From Acanthosepion pharaonis (Eukaryota; Mollusca; Cephalopoda; Sepiida; Sepiidae), in contig CAHIKZ030004296.1 in assembly GCA_903632075.3 (NCBI GenBank), positions 1,152,501 to 1,216,500 on the forward strand: a stretch of 64,000 bases of DNA. The letters run 5' to 3'. The translations under genes were made by a program, and so were the position numbers. Of this stretch, positions 9,708 through 20,259 are shown piece after piece (the stretch's first letter is position 1; each line of letters begins with the position of its first letter). The notes under the pieces were generated by a model. It was not told the DNA's origin. It saw only the letters and a program-made list of their open reading frames with translations, and did not search any database.

Positions 9708-9769
9708 TCTTTCTCTAATATTGAGCATTTTAACCAACACAGACACACACCAATCAATATTAGGCAACC

Positions 9770-9962
9770 AATGAAATTTAAGTCACACACCAAACGTAGG
9801 TATATGTGTATTTATTAATGTATATTTCTTTGCTCTGTCTAATCACATTGCGCACTATTATATCTATACATCTTGGCTAAATTTGGTAATTATTTATTTG
9901 CTTACCAGTGTATGCACAGCAGCACATGTATATGGTTGCTAATATCTAGTTTTTTCATTTAT

Positions 9963-9966
<4 letters not shown>
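9770..9966 (+). repeat. Dispersed ~190-bp repeat (pair with 24770-24934)
   Basis: Both copies share ccaaacgtaggtatat, tttctttgctctgtctaa, cacattg.gcactatt and tatggttgctaatatctag, and both run directly into a (TA)n array. No coding potential. Confidence 0.65.

Positions 9967-10011
<45 letters not shown>
9967..10011. repeat. (TA)n microsatellite
   Basis: About 22 TA units at the end of the preceding dispersed repeat. Confidence 0.9.
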
Positions 10012-10013
<2 letters not shown>

Positions 10014-10139
10014 TATTTGAAGATTATAACATAAATATGTTATAAAATCACTACAAAAATGCCATTTTGTTTCAACAGTTCTGGTGTTTTATCAAGTGAT
10101 GGTGTTGAATGTAGAATAAAGGGCTTCCTTTAAGCGAGA

Positions 10140-10612
10140 GAATGGCAAATGCAGACCTTTTCACCATGTGTGATATTGATGGTATTGAGTCCTTTCTCAT
10201 GAAATCACAATTACACTGGACAAGTCATGTGTTACGTATGCAAGACAACAGAATTCCAAGAATGCTCATGTATGGTCAACTTGACAATGGTCATTGAAAC
10301 GTGGGTCGGCCTTTGCTTAGGTACAGGGACAAGCTGAAGAGTAACCTCTTAGCTGCGAATGTAAATCACACTACCTTTGAGAACATCATAACTGATCGTA
10401 ATGAATGGAAGACTACATGCTACAATGGCATCAAGAACATGGCAGCATCAAACATTGTCAAGCTTCGTCAAACTAGGGAAAGGAATAAAATATCTGCTGC
10501 TGTTCCAGCCATATACTCCAAGAATCCACACTCTTGCACAATTTGTGGACTTCTTTGCAAATCACTAGCAGGACTGAAATGTCACTTGCGACTCACACAC
10601 AAGATTAAATAA
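10140..10612 (+). pseudogene. LINE-C C-terminal region with C2H2 zinc finger
   Basis: Broken frames read NADLFTMCDIDGIESFLMKS, then LHWTSHVLRMQDNRIPRMLMYGQL, a stop, then the open frame 10301-10612 (GRPLLRYRDKLKSNL onwards). This matches the C-terminal part of a LINE polyprotein, in which the RT is followed by W.GHV.RM.D.R.P...GEL and GRP..RYKD. The frame ends with a C2H2 finger (C-x2-C-x12-H-x4-H at CTICGLLCKSLAGLKCHLRLTH), presumably nucleic-acid binding. Only the 3' end is present. The copy at 24157-24625 is more decayed. Confidence 0.7.
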
Positions 10613-10660
10613 ACAAAGTTGTTGGAACCTCATATGTCGAAAACGACAAGAGAGTCCATC

Positions 10661-10661
<1 letters not shown>

Positions 10662-10707
<46 letters not shown>
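10662..10707. repeat. (TA)n microsatellite
   Basis: About 23 TA units followed by a CA run, just 3' of the LINE-C fragment. Confidence 0.9.
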
Positions 10708-10717
<10 letters not shown>

Positions 10718-10739
10718 GACACACATACAACAAATCAGC

Positions 10740-11240
10740 TGTACCTTTTGTTTTAGTAGTTATAATGACGTACATAAATCGAGAGATTTGAGTAATATTG
10801 AGGCATTATTTTATACTGGACGATGAAGCCACAGAATTCTGAAAGTAGAAGGAAATGAAACAATATTTGACTGTATTGACCGAAAATGATTTAAGTGCTT
10901 TAAGAATGGTGTCTTTTGAATTAAAGCCCAATAGCTTACATGAACATCAATTATAATGCATTAAAATGCAAGATAGAGAAAAAATGCAGCAACTGTTACT
11001 GGAAAACTGTCAAAAGAGATATGGTTGTAGAAGTATACCATATTTAGAGCATAAGAGCTTAGCAAAAAAACATTCAAGAACTCTTAGAAAGTTTCCCATA
11101 AGCTTTCAGAAATGCAGAAAACCAAAACACTTTTGAGGCACATTAATTTAGTCTTTGCAAAAACAGATAGATTTCCTTATGAACCATAAGCCCTTATATT
11201 ACTGATTGTAATCTTGGTGTAAGACTATAATTCTATTGTT
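10740..11240. other. No recognised feature
   Basis: AT-rich unique-looking sequence. No frame longer than about 60 codons and no motif that I recognise. Confidence 0.4.
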
Positions 11241-11242
11241 TA

Positions 11243-11930
11243 CTAGCAGTAGAGCCCAGTGTTGCCCGGGGATGTAACAGTAAGTGATAGATCAAGTATC
11301 GACCATCATAAAGACTGAAAAATAAAATTGACAAAGATTATTGTTTAAGGTTGACACACATGCATGTCTTAATTAGTTTTTGTTTTTTTGTTTTTTTTTT
11401 ATGAATTGGTCAAACCCAAACTCAAACAAAAACATTGTTTTCAAACGTTATGAGTCTACCGATTGAATAGAATTTTATTATAAACAATTGTCTTGTAAAT
11501 GGAATTTTTAAAGCATTCGGAATGTAAAAATAAAGGAAAAAGTGTGCAAGACAATAAGAAACACTACCTGCCAAAAAAAAGTGAAGTTTTGTTGAAATCG
11601 GTTGAAAAATGTAGGAAATCCGATCCCATATATAAATGAACACACATACACACACAAACAACCTGGGTTTTATAATAAGTATAACAGATATGAGTTGTCC
11701 CCCTTTCATTCTGGTGACAGAATCGTGTTTTATCGTGTTTTCAAATTGATTTTGTGCAAAAACAATTGTATTTTTCCAATTTTTGGCACTGTCAGAACCA
11801 CCGCAAGGTAATTTTATGCAGTCCTGTGAAGTTTTGTTGAAATCGGTTGAAAAATGTAGGAAATCCAATCCAATATATAAATGTACAGACACACACACAC
11901 AATCTGCGTTTTATAATAAGATTATCTCAC
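11243..11930 (+). mobile_element. Unclassified element with 95-bp internal direct repeats
   Basis: It begins with tactagcagtagagcccagt and a gttgcccggg motif, of a kind found at the ends of several dispersed invertebrate elements. It ends with gttttataataag. The segment 11583-11680 (gttgaaatcggttgaaaaat ..) is repeated at 11826-11920, separated by about 145 bp. Both copies finish in CA-rich DNA and gttttataataag. No protein domain is visible. Helitron- or RTE-derived non-autonomous origin is possible, but I cannot decide. Confidence 0.45.
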
Positions 11931-11939
11931 TACTATAAG

Positions 11940-12720
11940 TTTTTAATTTTATCTTATTAGCACAATAAAAGTCGATATATTAAAAAGCATTTCATAGCAA
12001 AATAGAAATTATTCATAAAAAAAGAGGCGGTAACAAAAAACAAATATCATCATAATCTGGTATTACTGAAATATAATAATTAAAAACAGCTAAGACAGTT
12101 TATTGGTCCTTTCTCATCAGAACAAAAATTGAAGACAAAAAATATGCACAGCATCTAAAAAATATATATAACCCCAGAGTAATACTATAAGCAAAAAAAA
12201 TAACATTAACAGTTTTAAGCCCTCCAACCACTCCTTATGCTTACAGAGAGATGGCTGGTAGGACTTAATGTATCCGGATTCAAAACTTTCAAGTGATAAT
12301 TGGTATTAGCACAGAGAACATGTCCAAATGTTCAGTTATCACTGAACCTGATACAGTAATGCACTTATGTAAATTGTCCACCTTTCTATTGAGAATATCA
12401 GCTGGGGTACATAATGGTGGATCCAGGCTTCCAACCTCATCTTCCAACATCTGAATTTATAAATTGCAGAAGTAATATGATGGGTCAGCAAACATCCTTC
12501 CTTTTATCATATTGTTTTTAAAACTATCATTTTATTGTTTGTAAGACTTTACTTTCTCCTTTAGAGAAGTAAAAAATTTTTGTGCTTTGAAAAAAAATCA
12601 ATTTTCCTGAATAATATTTTGCCCCAAAATGTATTTTCCACATTTTGTTATTCTTTTTTTTTTGCCTAGAACCTTACATGGACAAAATGAAATCCATTTT
12701 TTTTTCTTTTACTGCAAAAA
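11940..12720. other. No recognised feature
   Basis: AT-rich sequence with several short homopolymer runs. Nothing coding or repetitive within this window was recognised. Confidence 0.4.
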
Positions 12721-12721
12721 T

Positions 12722-12990
12722 GATGTGCACATGATTTAGTGGTTAGTAGCTCAGAATGAGAAATTAACAAGCCATGTTCCAAATCCAGTTGAGTTTGTTA
12801 AATTCTCTTTTGTGCAAATACCCTTGGGAAAGATATAAGTTCATCTCTTCTGCCACCAGTTATGAGTTAAATAGCAAAGTAGACTGGGCTTTTCAGTCTC
12901 GGTTGGCAACCAGTCTAGGAAAAAGAAAACAGGTTGAGTATGGGGCTAGCAACTCCATCCCATAAAAAACATACTTGCTGTGTAAATCAC
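12722..12990 (+). mobile_element. SINE-2 copy
   Basis: The head atttagtggttagtagctca resembles a tRNA box A. Then come ccaaatccagttgagtttg, gtgcaaatacccttgggaaa and the conserved end ggttggcaaccagtctagg. The same order occurs at 36795-37080, 47881-48065 and (reversed) 48838-49022. Central conservation of this kind recalls the tRNA-derived Ceph-SINEs of coleoids. Confidence 0.65.
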
Positions 12991-13339
12991 AGCAGAAAGC
13001 TTTGAAATTTGGATTTATTTTGTGAGCTTTCATTGAGAGATAATCAAATTTCAATACTTAGAAAACCTTGCATAGATTTATGCATAACCAGACCATCCTT
13101 AACTATGATGATGACTTTGAATTGGGTGGGAACAGATGAATTTATTTCTGATGATGACTCATGTTTTGAAAGCACTTGCAGTAGGTCAAGTGTATATACT
13201 GTTTATAGCAGTACAAAATGTTATATTTACAATATTTTATCATTTTTTGGTAATTTTATTGCATTCAGTTTCCATGGAAGTGACAAAAAAATTCACAAAT
13301 AAAAATACCTCTTCTACAAAAGCTAACCATAATTCTACC

Positions 13340-13340
13340 A

Positions 13341-13398
<58 letters not shown>

Positions 13399-13407
13399 AA
13401 GAAAGAG
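13340..13407. repeat. (TA)n(GA)n microsatellite
   Basis: About 23 TA units followed by GA/GAAA repeats. Confidence 0.9.
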
Positions 13408-13608
13408 GTGCCTCTGCCATATAGTTTAGGCTTAATCCTACCAAGATATGTATGGTATAGAGGGGTAACTTTACTCTATATATATATATCCTCAAAAAAA
13501 TCATTCTTATTTTCAAAATATTGTTAATGCAATATTCACTCGAAAAAATAAATTATTCATACAATTCCCAAAATATGTTTTGGCTTTAAATAACCCAGAA
13601 AGGGTTGA

Positions 13609-13610
<2 letters not shown>

Positions 13611-13637
<27 letters not shown>
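13611..13637. repeat. Poly-A tract
   Basis: An uninterrupted run of about 27 A. It could be an old retroelement tail, but no body is recognisable upstream. Confidence 0.7.
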
Positions 13638-13639
<2 letters not shown>

Positions 13640-14213
13640 AATAATAATCCCATCAAATATTGGTCTATAACAGAATCATGTATATCACTTGTTCTTAATT
13701 CAATATTAACTGCAGGCAGGGGTTTTGAAGTTGAATTTTTAATCTGTCCAAAAGAGAGTTTTTTTTTTCTTTTTAATACACATATCAGTTGAATCAGTTA
13801 TAGTCTCAAATTACAACACACTGGATCTTATCGAAATATAAAACATTAATAAAAATAGATACATTAATTCAAAGATCATTTTGATAGTAGGAAAAATGAG
13901 TCCCTCTCATAATTGATTCTACTCTTCATTTGTTTAAATGTTTACACTGAATGCAAAAAATACTTAAACCAAATTGTTTCAAGTTAAGCATTTTGAACTG
14001 TTTATTTTGCTGGAAAGTACAATAAACTGCTTGCAAACACTTTAAATTTGGCATCTCTTGAAATATATGTCTAAAAATATGTGTACATGAGGTTTGTCCA
14101 AAAGCTATCCAGTTATTTAATATTAATGAAAAAAATCTCTTACTTGGAGTGAAGTTGCCTTAAATGTACTGGTTTATGAATTTTGCGGTATAGTAATTGT
14201 GAGTTCAATCAGG

Positions 14214-14395
14214 AAGTGCAAGAGAAGCTGTTGGAGTAGAAGAGACAGTTACATTTAACTGTTTCAACAGTGAAAAGGTGGGACCAAGATGTCAAACTAG
14301 TAGCACGCTTAAATTCATGCAGTTGGAGTAGCAGTGAAAGTAGATCACCAGAGCAGTTACCATGACAATATTTGTAGAAATAGACAGAGGGACAC
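14214..14395 (-). pseudogene. LINE-A C-terminal fragment
   Basis: The minus strand reads CPSVYFYKYCHGNCSGDLLSLLLQLHEFKRATSLTSWSHLFTVETVKCNCLFYSNSFSCTS. This is the RT tail of LINE-A (LCLFYKYFHGNCS-E..LVP..HEFKR.TRL....HPFTVET.KC..LFYSNSFMSCTS). Both ends are truncated. Confidence 0.7.
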
Positions 14396-14424
14396 ATATC
14401 CTCATGATATGCAATCCTGCCCCA

Positions 14425-14500
14425 CCCACCACTGTACACCCTTACAGCTTTGAGTGGCTCTTGGGCCTTGCATTGGGTAGACAACAGTCCATATGTGAAT
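14425..14500 (+). pseudogene. LINE-B 3' tail fragment
   Basis: The plus strand carries gagtggctcttgggccttgc..tgggta, the LINE-B 3' signature also seen at 17.3, 46.1 and 53.95 kb. It adjoins the oppositely oriented LINE-A fragment, a junction between two LINE families. Confidence 0.55.
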
Positions 14501-14875
14501 AGAAATAATAAAGTTGAATTATATGATGAGCATTACTTACCATATTCTTCTTAGGTGGATGTAACATTGTAACAATCATCAAAATTGAGACACAAAAATC
14601 AACACTTACCTGAAAAAGAAAGAAAGCAAATTTGAGATTTCAATTATACAAGTATTTTGTCTTTATCTGCAGACATCATTATTGGAGTCTATCAAAGAGT
14701 ATTTGGGTTTTCTTTTTTATTCCACTTTGTTTTTTGAAGATTATGTCCTGTTCCACTCATGGCATCTGATCTCAGCACTGAATATTTTTCAGTGATGCTG
14801 ATCAGGTTCACTTCTGTTTTATGTTTTAAAGCATCATAATCAGCATCTGATGATTTTAAAGTATTGTTAGACAAA

Positions 14876-14985
14876 AATAAAAAAAAAATATACTGTTTAA
14901 TAAATAAATGGAACATCTACTCAAATATGAGTATCCACTAAAATAATGTTTAAAGTGATACAAATCTGATGGATTGATAAATATT
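14876..14985. repeat. Dispersed ~110-bp repeat (pair with 8925-9045)
   Basis: Same core as the copy near 9 kb (atactgtttaataaataaa .. gtgatacaaatctg). Confidence 0.55.
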
Positions 14986-14998
14986 TTCAATTACCTTA

Positions 14999-14999
<1 letters not shown>

Positions 15000-15046
<47 letters not shown>

Positions 15047-15058
15047 GTGCGCGTGTGT
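15000..15058. repeat. (TA)n(TG)n microsatellite
   Basis: A TA run turning into TG/CG-containing repeats. Confidence 0.9.
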
Positions 15059-15075
15059 ATTTAGGCAGCAATTTT

Positions 15076-15328
15076 TCATTGATGCATGTTTCATTAAATA
15101 ATATAGACAAGTTTTGTCTATTTATTTTAAGTTCCTTTCATATTGTCTAATAAGCTTAATAACATTATCATTGAAAACGAAAGGAAATCACCATATTGAT
15201 ACATGTTTAAATCCAATCTAAGTTTTCAATGATAATGTTATTAAGCTTATTAGACAATATGAAAGGAACTTACTTAAAATAAATAGACAAAACTTGTCTA
15301 TATTATTTAATGAAACATGCATCAATGA
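15076..15328. mobile_element. Large foldback palindrome
   Basis: Arm 15076-15178 and arm 15222-15328 are almost perfect reverse complements over more than 100 bp (tcattgatgcatgtttcatt against aatgaaacatgcatcaatga; gtctaataagcttaataac against its complement). The loop is about 43 bp. The only indel seen is a short insertion in the right arm. The left edge adjoins a TG array and the right edge a TA array. The arms are so alike that the element must be young or held together by gene conversion. Confidence 0.9.
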
Positions 15329-15329
15329 T

Positions 15330-15355
15330 TATATATATATATATATATATATATA
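15330..15355. repeat. (TA)n microsatellite
   Basis: About 13 TA units between the palindrome and the SINE-4 3' end. Confidence 0.9.
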
Positions 15356-15356
15356 A

Positions 15357-15824
15357 TAGCTGGCCACTCGTATTCAAGTATACCCATCTACTAGGGTGGC
15401 TAGCCAATCCCTATTGTAGACATTCGCTCAGGCACATTTGTGTTTACCCACCTGTGGTTTATACTGCAACTATGCTGAGAGGCCTTAGTTATAGCATCTG
15501 GGAGAGAGCATGTTATCTAGCGTGATCAACAATTTAAACAAGGCCAGCATGCTCAAGCCCTTGGCCATGATGACTTGTGGTTTCGTGCTAGTACAACTAT
15601 CGACAGCCCATAAGAGTTCTGTCTACCCAATTTCACACACAAGGCTTAGGTCAACCCATGTTATAGTTTTCAGAAACTTTCCAAACGTGCTGTATGCTGG
15701 GATCGACCTCAATCCAGTCCAATAACATCAGGAAGTCGTCTTCTTGACAAATTGACCATGGTGAGATTCGAACCTGGGTCTCATGGTCAGAACGTGAACA
15801 TTCTAACCACTCAGCCATGCACCC
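15357..15824 (-). mobile_element. SINE-4 (tRNA-derived) copy
   Basis: On the minus strand the head reads GGGTGCATGGCTGAGTGG.. with box A-like TGGCTGAGTGGTTAGA and box B-like GGTTCGAATCTC 30-40 bp later. A body of about 390 bp follows and ends at a TA array. The segment 59775-59995 is a second, shorter copy sharing cattg..cttgag and the box B region. The head cannot form a closed acceptor stem, so this is a SINE and not a tRNA gene. Confidence 0.7.
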
Positions 15825-15889
15825 ATATATATATGTATGTATGTGTGTGTGTGTGTGTGTGTAAAAATTAAGAAAATACACCTATCTCA

Positions 15890-16265
15890 ACCCAACATAC
15901 ATAACCATAACATTTTTAAAAATTGACCTTTAGACCCTTAAATATTTAAAATGAATTTATACATAAATAATTAAACAGAATAAAATACATAGAAATAAAT
16001 AATTACATTAAAGAAATTAAAAAATAAAAATACATTTACTCATTTTCATTTATTAGGCAATTAATTATATCACTTAATGTCATCCATAGTTTACTCTTCC
16101 TTACACAGCAAGCTTTAAGAACATTGTAGAACTTTCTCAAATTCAAAATTTGAAAACTTAATATTTTTCCTCCACTTTACTTCTGTGTATAAATACATGT
16201 TATGAAATAAAATCTCCACATTTAAACTGACAGAGTTCCTCAAGGAGTGAAACTAAGTTTTTCTT
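15890..16265. other. No recognised feature
   Basis: A-rich sequence without recognisable domains or repeats shared within the window. Confidence 0.4.
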
Positions 16266-16266
16266 T

Positions 16267-16269
<3 letters not shown>

Positions 16270-16318
<49 letters not shown>
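16270..16318. repeat. (TA)n microsatellite
   Basis: About 25 TA units. The following 70 bp (with gtttcatgctttagcgat) lies between this and a second short TA run at 16383. Confidence 0.9.
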
Positions 16319-16321
<3 letters not shown>

Positions 16322-16629
16322 GTTGGATAGATGTGTGTTGTGACCCAGGGTTTCATGCTTTAGCGATCGTCAGACAAACTGATATATATATATATATTTA
16401 TATATATATTATGTGTGTGTGTATGTATGAGTCTAGTTAGTTTCCTCTTTGTCACTGAGTCTTGCTGGCCAAGTGGTATGATGCTTGCATTGTATCGTAA
16501 TGGTCTGTGTTTGGTTCTCAGTAGTGGATGCGTCCCAAAAAGGATGAAATGCCCATCCAGTGCTTTCTCCATTCTGTTGAGGTTTCTTATTCTCGACTCA
16601 ATTAATTATTATGTGAAATATATATAATT

Positions 16630-16725
16630 ATCCAGCATTTATTGCCATGTAAGAGGATTGAGATTACATAGCAGTTTAGCACTCTTTTCTTTGTTTCTAA
16701 TGAAATTTTCATGTTTCACCTTTTC
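16630..16725 (-). pseudogene. LINE-D (RTE-like) fragment
   Basis: The plus strand carries attgccatgtaagaggattg..gcagtttagca..tttgtttctaatgaaa. This is the complement of the segment encoding the family's ..RNKE..NC.A.SILLYGNE stretch in the copy at 30.9-31.3 kb. Only about 95 bp remain. Confidence 0.55.
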
Positions 16726-17090
16726 AAAAATATATTAAAAAATAAAAAGAATAAATCATGAACAGAGGGTATGAAGATGGATTAAAATTGATTTAAAAGA
16801 ATAACAAATCAAATCCTGATTTTTTTTTTGTTGTTGTTGTTGTTGATATGCGTTAACCAAGAATAAAACAATGAGGATTCTTTACAGACTAAATCACATT
16901 CTTGGAAAAATTTATTAATCACAGCAGGGAGTGGAGAACAAAATGAAGACAAGGCGCGAATTTCAAAAAGGAGAACATGACATAATTAATGCACATATCA
17001 TATTAAGAACTGTTACAATTTAAAATCAATCACTAAAATACAAATCTCCCAATAAGATATTTATTCCAATAATTATAAAATGTAAAACAG

Positions 17091-17350
17091 ATGTATAAAA
17101 CACTTTATATTTATCAACATTTCTACTCAGACACCCTCTTCTCCAGAACTGTTGCTTTGTGGAACAGACTCCCAAGAGGATTCTTTTCTGATCACTACAA
17201 TCTTAACTACTCCAGGGGTCAACCATTATCTATCCTACATATCCTCATAACATGCACCTCTTGTTTCCTCCCTGTACATCCTTACAACAAACTCATTTAG
17301 TAACCCTCTACCTTGAGTGGCTCTTGGGTATTGCATTGGGGGAACAATAA
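17091..17350 (+). pseudogene. LINE-B 3' end
   Basis: The open frame reads DTLFSRTVALWNRLPRGFFSDHYNLNYSR, the LINE-B equivalent of ..FFPRTA-LWNRLPRGCFPDHYNL. The rest, through gagtggctcttgggtattgc and an A-rich end, is the 3' region. It is truncated at the 5' side. Confidence 0.75.
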
Positions 17351-17731
17351 TAAAAAAATTTATCTAATTATGCCATTCTGTGATAATAAATAAGTTGCAT
17401 TGACAAATGTTTAACAAATTTAGAATATATTTTAAACAACTTGTATTTGGCCACTAACAACATCAAGATGTGTTTTCCTGATCCAGGATGTTGCAAAATA
17501 TAGATTTTCAATTAACAAGCAGAGAACATCAAAGCAAAACAAATAGAATATTTCAAAGAAGGAATGATAAAACTTTTAAAAATAAAAAGCAAGAGTAATG
17601 GGTAATATAAATTTGTCAATAGATAAACAACATTTTAAAGTTTTAAATTTAAATCATTTATGAATCCGCTTATTTAAATCTATTTCTTTTGCATTATTAA
17701 AATGTATTAATTACTTAATGTTTTTCTTTCA
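17351..17731. other. No recognised feature
   Basis: AT-rich sequence between the LINE-B tail and the mariner element. Nothing recognised. Confidence 0.4.
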
Positions 17732-17733
17732 TA

Positions 17734-18975
17734 TGAGGGTAGGCTGAAAAGTTCAAAGGCTGACTATGAAGGAGTGATGCTGTGAAATCTTGCATGCATC
17801 AATTTCAAGTCTTCTTATGAATAACTACATTGTTTCTTTCCAGGTAAATTGACATCTGACTGTTCAAAGAAGACTTCAAAAGCAACTAGTAGCGATTTCT
17901 ATTGAAAATAGACAAAATCTGGCATCAAGCAGTTGCAGAAAAAGGATTTAACTTCCAAGGACATTCATGCTGACATGGTTGCTACATTAGAGTATGATGT
18001 TCCAGCATTATTAACAGTGCAAAAGTGGGCAGCTGAATTTAGGAAGAAAAAAGAGTCTTAAAGATGATCCAAGATTCAGACACCGAGGAAAACATTGATC
18101 ATGTTCACCACATGGTGATAGATGACAGGTGATTGACTATAAATCAAATAACCAACGCTATTAGTATATGCCATGAGAGAGAGTTGAGAATATTCTGCAC
18201 AGTGGACTTGGTATGACAAAGGTTTCTGCTCAGTGAGTTGTCTTCTGACACCTGATCAAAAGCATGCAGGCTGATCACATCACAAGAAAATCTGGCATTG
18301 ATTGAGGCAGATCCAACTGGTTTCTTTGAATGTTTCCTAACCCAGGATAAGTGTTGGGTCATTCACTTTGAGCCAGAGACAAAGTGAGAATCCATGCAGT
18401 GGAAACACCCCTACTCATCTGCTCCAAAATAGGACATGGTCATTTCATCTGAAGGGAAGGTGATGGGCTCAGTTTTTGAGGATGCAAAAGATATTGTGTT
18501 TATTGACTTCAAAAGAACCACACCATCAATGGAGAATACTATAACAACTTGCTAAGGCAATTATGAAAGGCTGTCAAGACCAAACGCCCAGGAAAACTGA
18601 TGAAAGGGTTCTCATTTCATCATGACCATTATCCAGAACACAAATCATTGGTTTCAGTGTCTGCTGTGTGTGACTGTGGTTTTGATCAGGTTCATCACCC
18701 TCCCTATTCTCTTGATTTGACTGTTTAATCTGTTCCCTAACATGAAAAAGCACTTGGCTTGAAACCAGTATTGCAGTGATGATGTCATATATGCTGTTGA
18801 TGACTTTTTTGACCAATAGAATGAACTGGCTTTGAACAGTCAGATGTCAGTTTACCTGCAAATAAACAATGCAGTTATTAATAAGAACAGTTGAAATTAA
18901 TGCATGCAAGATCTCACAGCCCTAGCATCACTCCTTCATAGTTAGCCTTTGAACTTTTCAGTCTACCTTTGTGCA
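17734..18975 (+). pseudogene. mariner-family element with decayed transposase
   Basis: Inverted ends match: aggctgaaaagttcaaaggc, gaaggagtgatgct and gatcttgcatgcat occur at the left and, reversed, at the right. TA dinucleotides flank both ends (17732-17733 and 18976-18977), as expected for mariner. Inside, broken frames read a mariner transposase in order: the W-A-EF.KKKESxKDDPR region, LTQDKCWVIHFEPETK, MQWKHPYSSAP, KVMGSVFEDAKDIVFIDF and VHHPPYSLDL. The HHDNAP-type catalytic Asp region is garbled. At 1.24 kb it has the usual mariner length. It has many stops and is inactive. Confidence 0.8.
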
Positions 18976-18978
18976 TAA

Positions 18979-19050
18979 CCACCAGTATTGCAGTGATGAT
19001 GTCATATATGCTATTGATGACTTTTTTGATCAATAGAATATAACCACCAT
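18979..19050 (+). repeat. Duplicated internal mariner segment
   Basis: About 60 bp just outside the right TA flank (accagtattgcagtgatgat .. gacttttttga) repeat 18764-18824 inside the mariner almost exactly. The same minus-strand peptide, VINSIYDIITAILV, is predicted from both. Confidence 0.85.
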
Positions 19051-19583
19051 GAAATTTCCAAAAGTTGTGGTGGTGTGATAATAATAAGAAAACATTGTAT
19101 AAATGGATACCATAAAAGTCATTTTTCTTTGGTTTAAATTCACAATCTCCTTTCTTTTCGAAAACCAACATAAAAGATTTTAAACCTTAAGCCTTAAAAT
19201 CTACAGCCCCATACTTTAATCACTTAGCCCTTCTCAAGAACTTAAGTGGTCAATACACTTATATTGTAGAACATAGCTAAGGAGAAAATGGAACCTGACC
19301 AATTACTGCTGACACTTTTCAGTGAATGACAAAGTTGTTGTAAGACGACAATTGTGCCTTAATAATTGCTCGTCAAAAATAAAGGATAATCAAGTATAGT
19401 GCAAATCCCTTGTTGGAATTTCACATCCAACAACTGCATTTAGTGTTTTGCGTCCAAATTAGGTCAAGGGGTTATCAAACATCCTCTTAAAAAATGCTTC
19501 AAGTTACTTGGAGGTTGTGACTAACAAATGTCTAATATTTCAAGTTCTTTACCATCTTTAAGCACCAGTGAGAAGGCAGCACA

Positions 19584-19584
19584 T

Positions 19585-19616
<32 letters not shown>
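19584..19616. repeat. (CA)n microsatellite
   Basis: About 16 CA units. Confidence 0.9.
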
Positions 19617-19620
<4 letters not shown>

Positions 19621-19675
19621 GCATGTGAATATACAATGGAGGATATTTATAACTCATCAGTATCAGGGACTCTCA

Positions 19676-20245
19676 TTTGTAGTGGTTAACAAACTAGTTT
19701 TAAAGACCATAAGTAGAGTACCAAGTTTGATCCTCTGTGGGTATCTCAGGCTTGAGACCTTATACAAACAAAACTAAACCTTGGAGAATTCCTTGCCATT
19801 GAAAAGAAAACTTTACTCCTGTACAAATTTTGATCCTCACTGGGTGACCTAAATTTGTGATCGTATGCAAAACTAAACCTTGAAGAATTTCTTGCCACGG
19901 AACAGACCACTCCTACTGTACTAAGTTTTATCAACAATGGATACCCTATACAAAACACTAAACTTGGAGGTAATATTACCATGAAACAATGGTTAGCAAG
20001 CTATTCTTGAATATCATTGATAATGTATGGAGTTTAATTTTCATTTGTTCCACTCATGTCCTTGTGCCAAAATACACAAAACCGAGGAAGCCCTACCATG
20101 GAGCTATGATTAGCAACCAAGCCACTATTAGAGTACAGAGTTAAATTCTTAATGAGTCCTCCCACTTTTAAGCTTTTTTGAGTTAAACAAAGCCCTAAAC
20201 TATAGAACATCACACTCAGTAACATGTCGTCTGATGATTCCACCT
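19676..20245 (+). mobile_element. Tandem array of five SINE-1 tRNA-like units
   Basis: Box B-like segments recur near 19727 (gtttgatcctctg), 19829 (ttttgatcctcactgggtg), 19923, 20032 and 20142, spaced about 94-110 bp. Box A-like segments recur before them (gtggttaacaaacta; atggttagcaagcta; atgattagcaaccaa). Between units the shared tail includes acaaaactaaaccttg. Single units lie at 27596, 34554 and 63826, and a double unit at 62520. Units differ from one another substantially, so the array is old. Confidence 0.65.
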
Positions 20246-20259
20246 ATAAACTGCCAAAG

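Noticed and set aside
15749..15824. Functional tRNA gene on the minus strand
   Set aside because: Boxes A and B are good, but the acceptor stem does not close and SINE body follows. It is a SINE-4 head.
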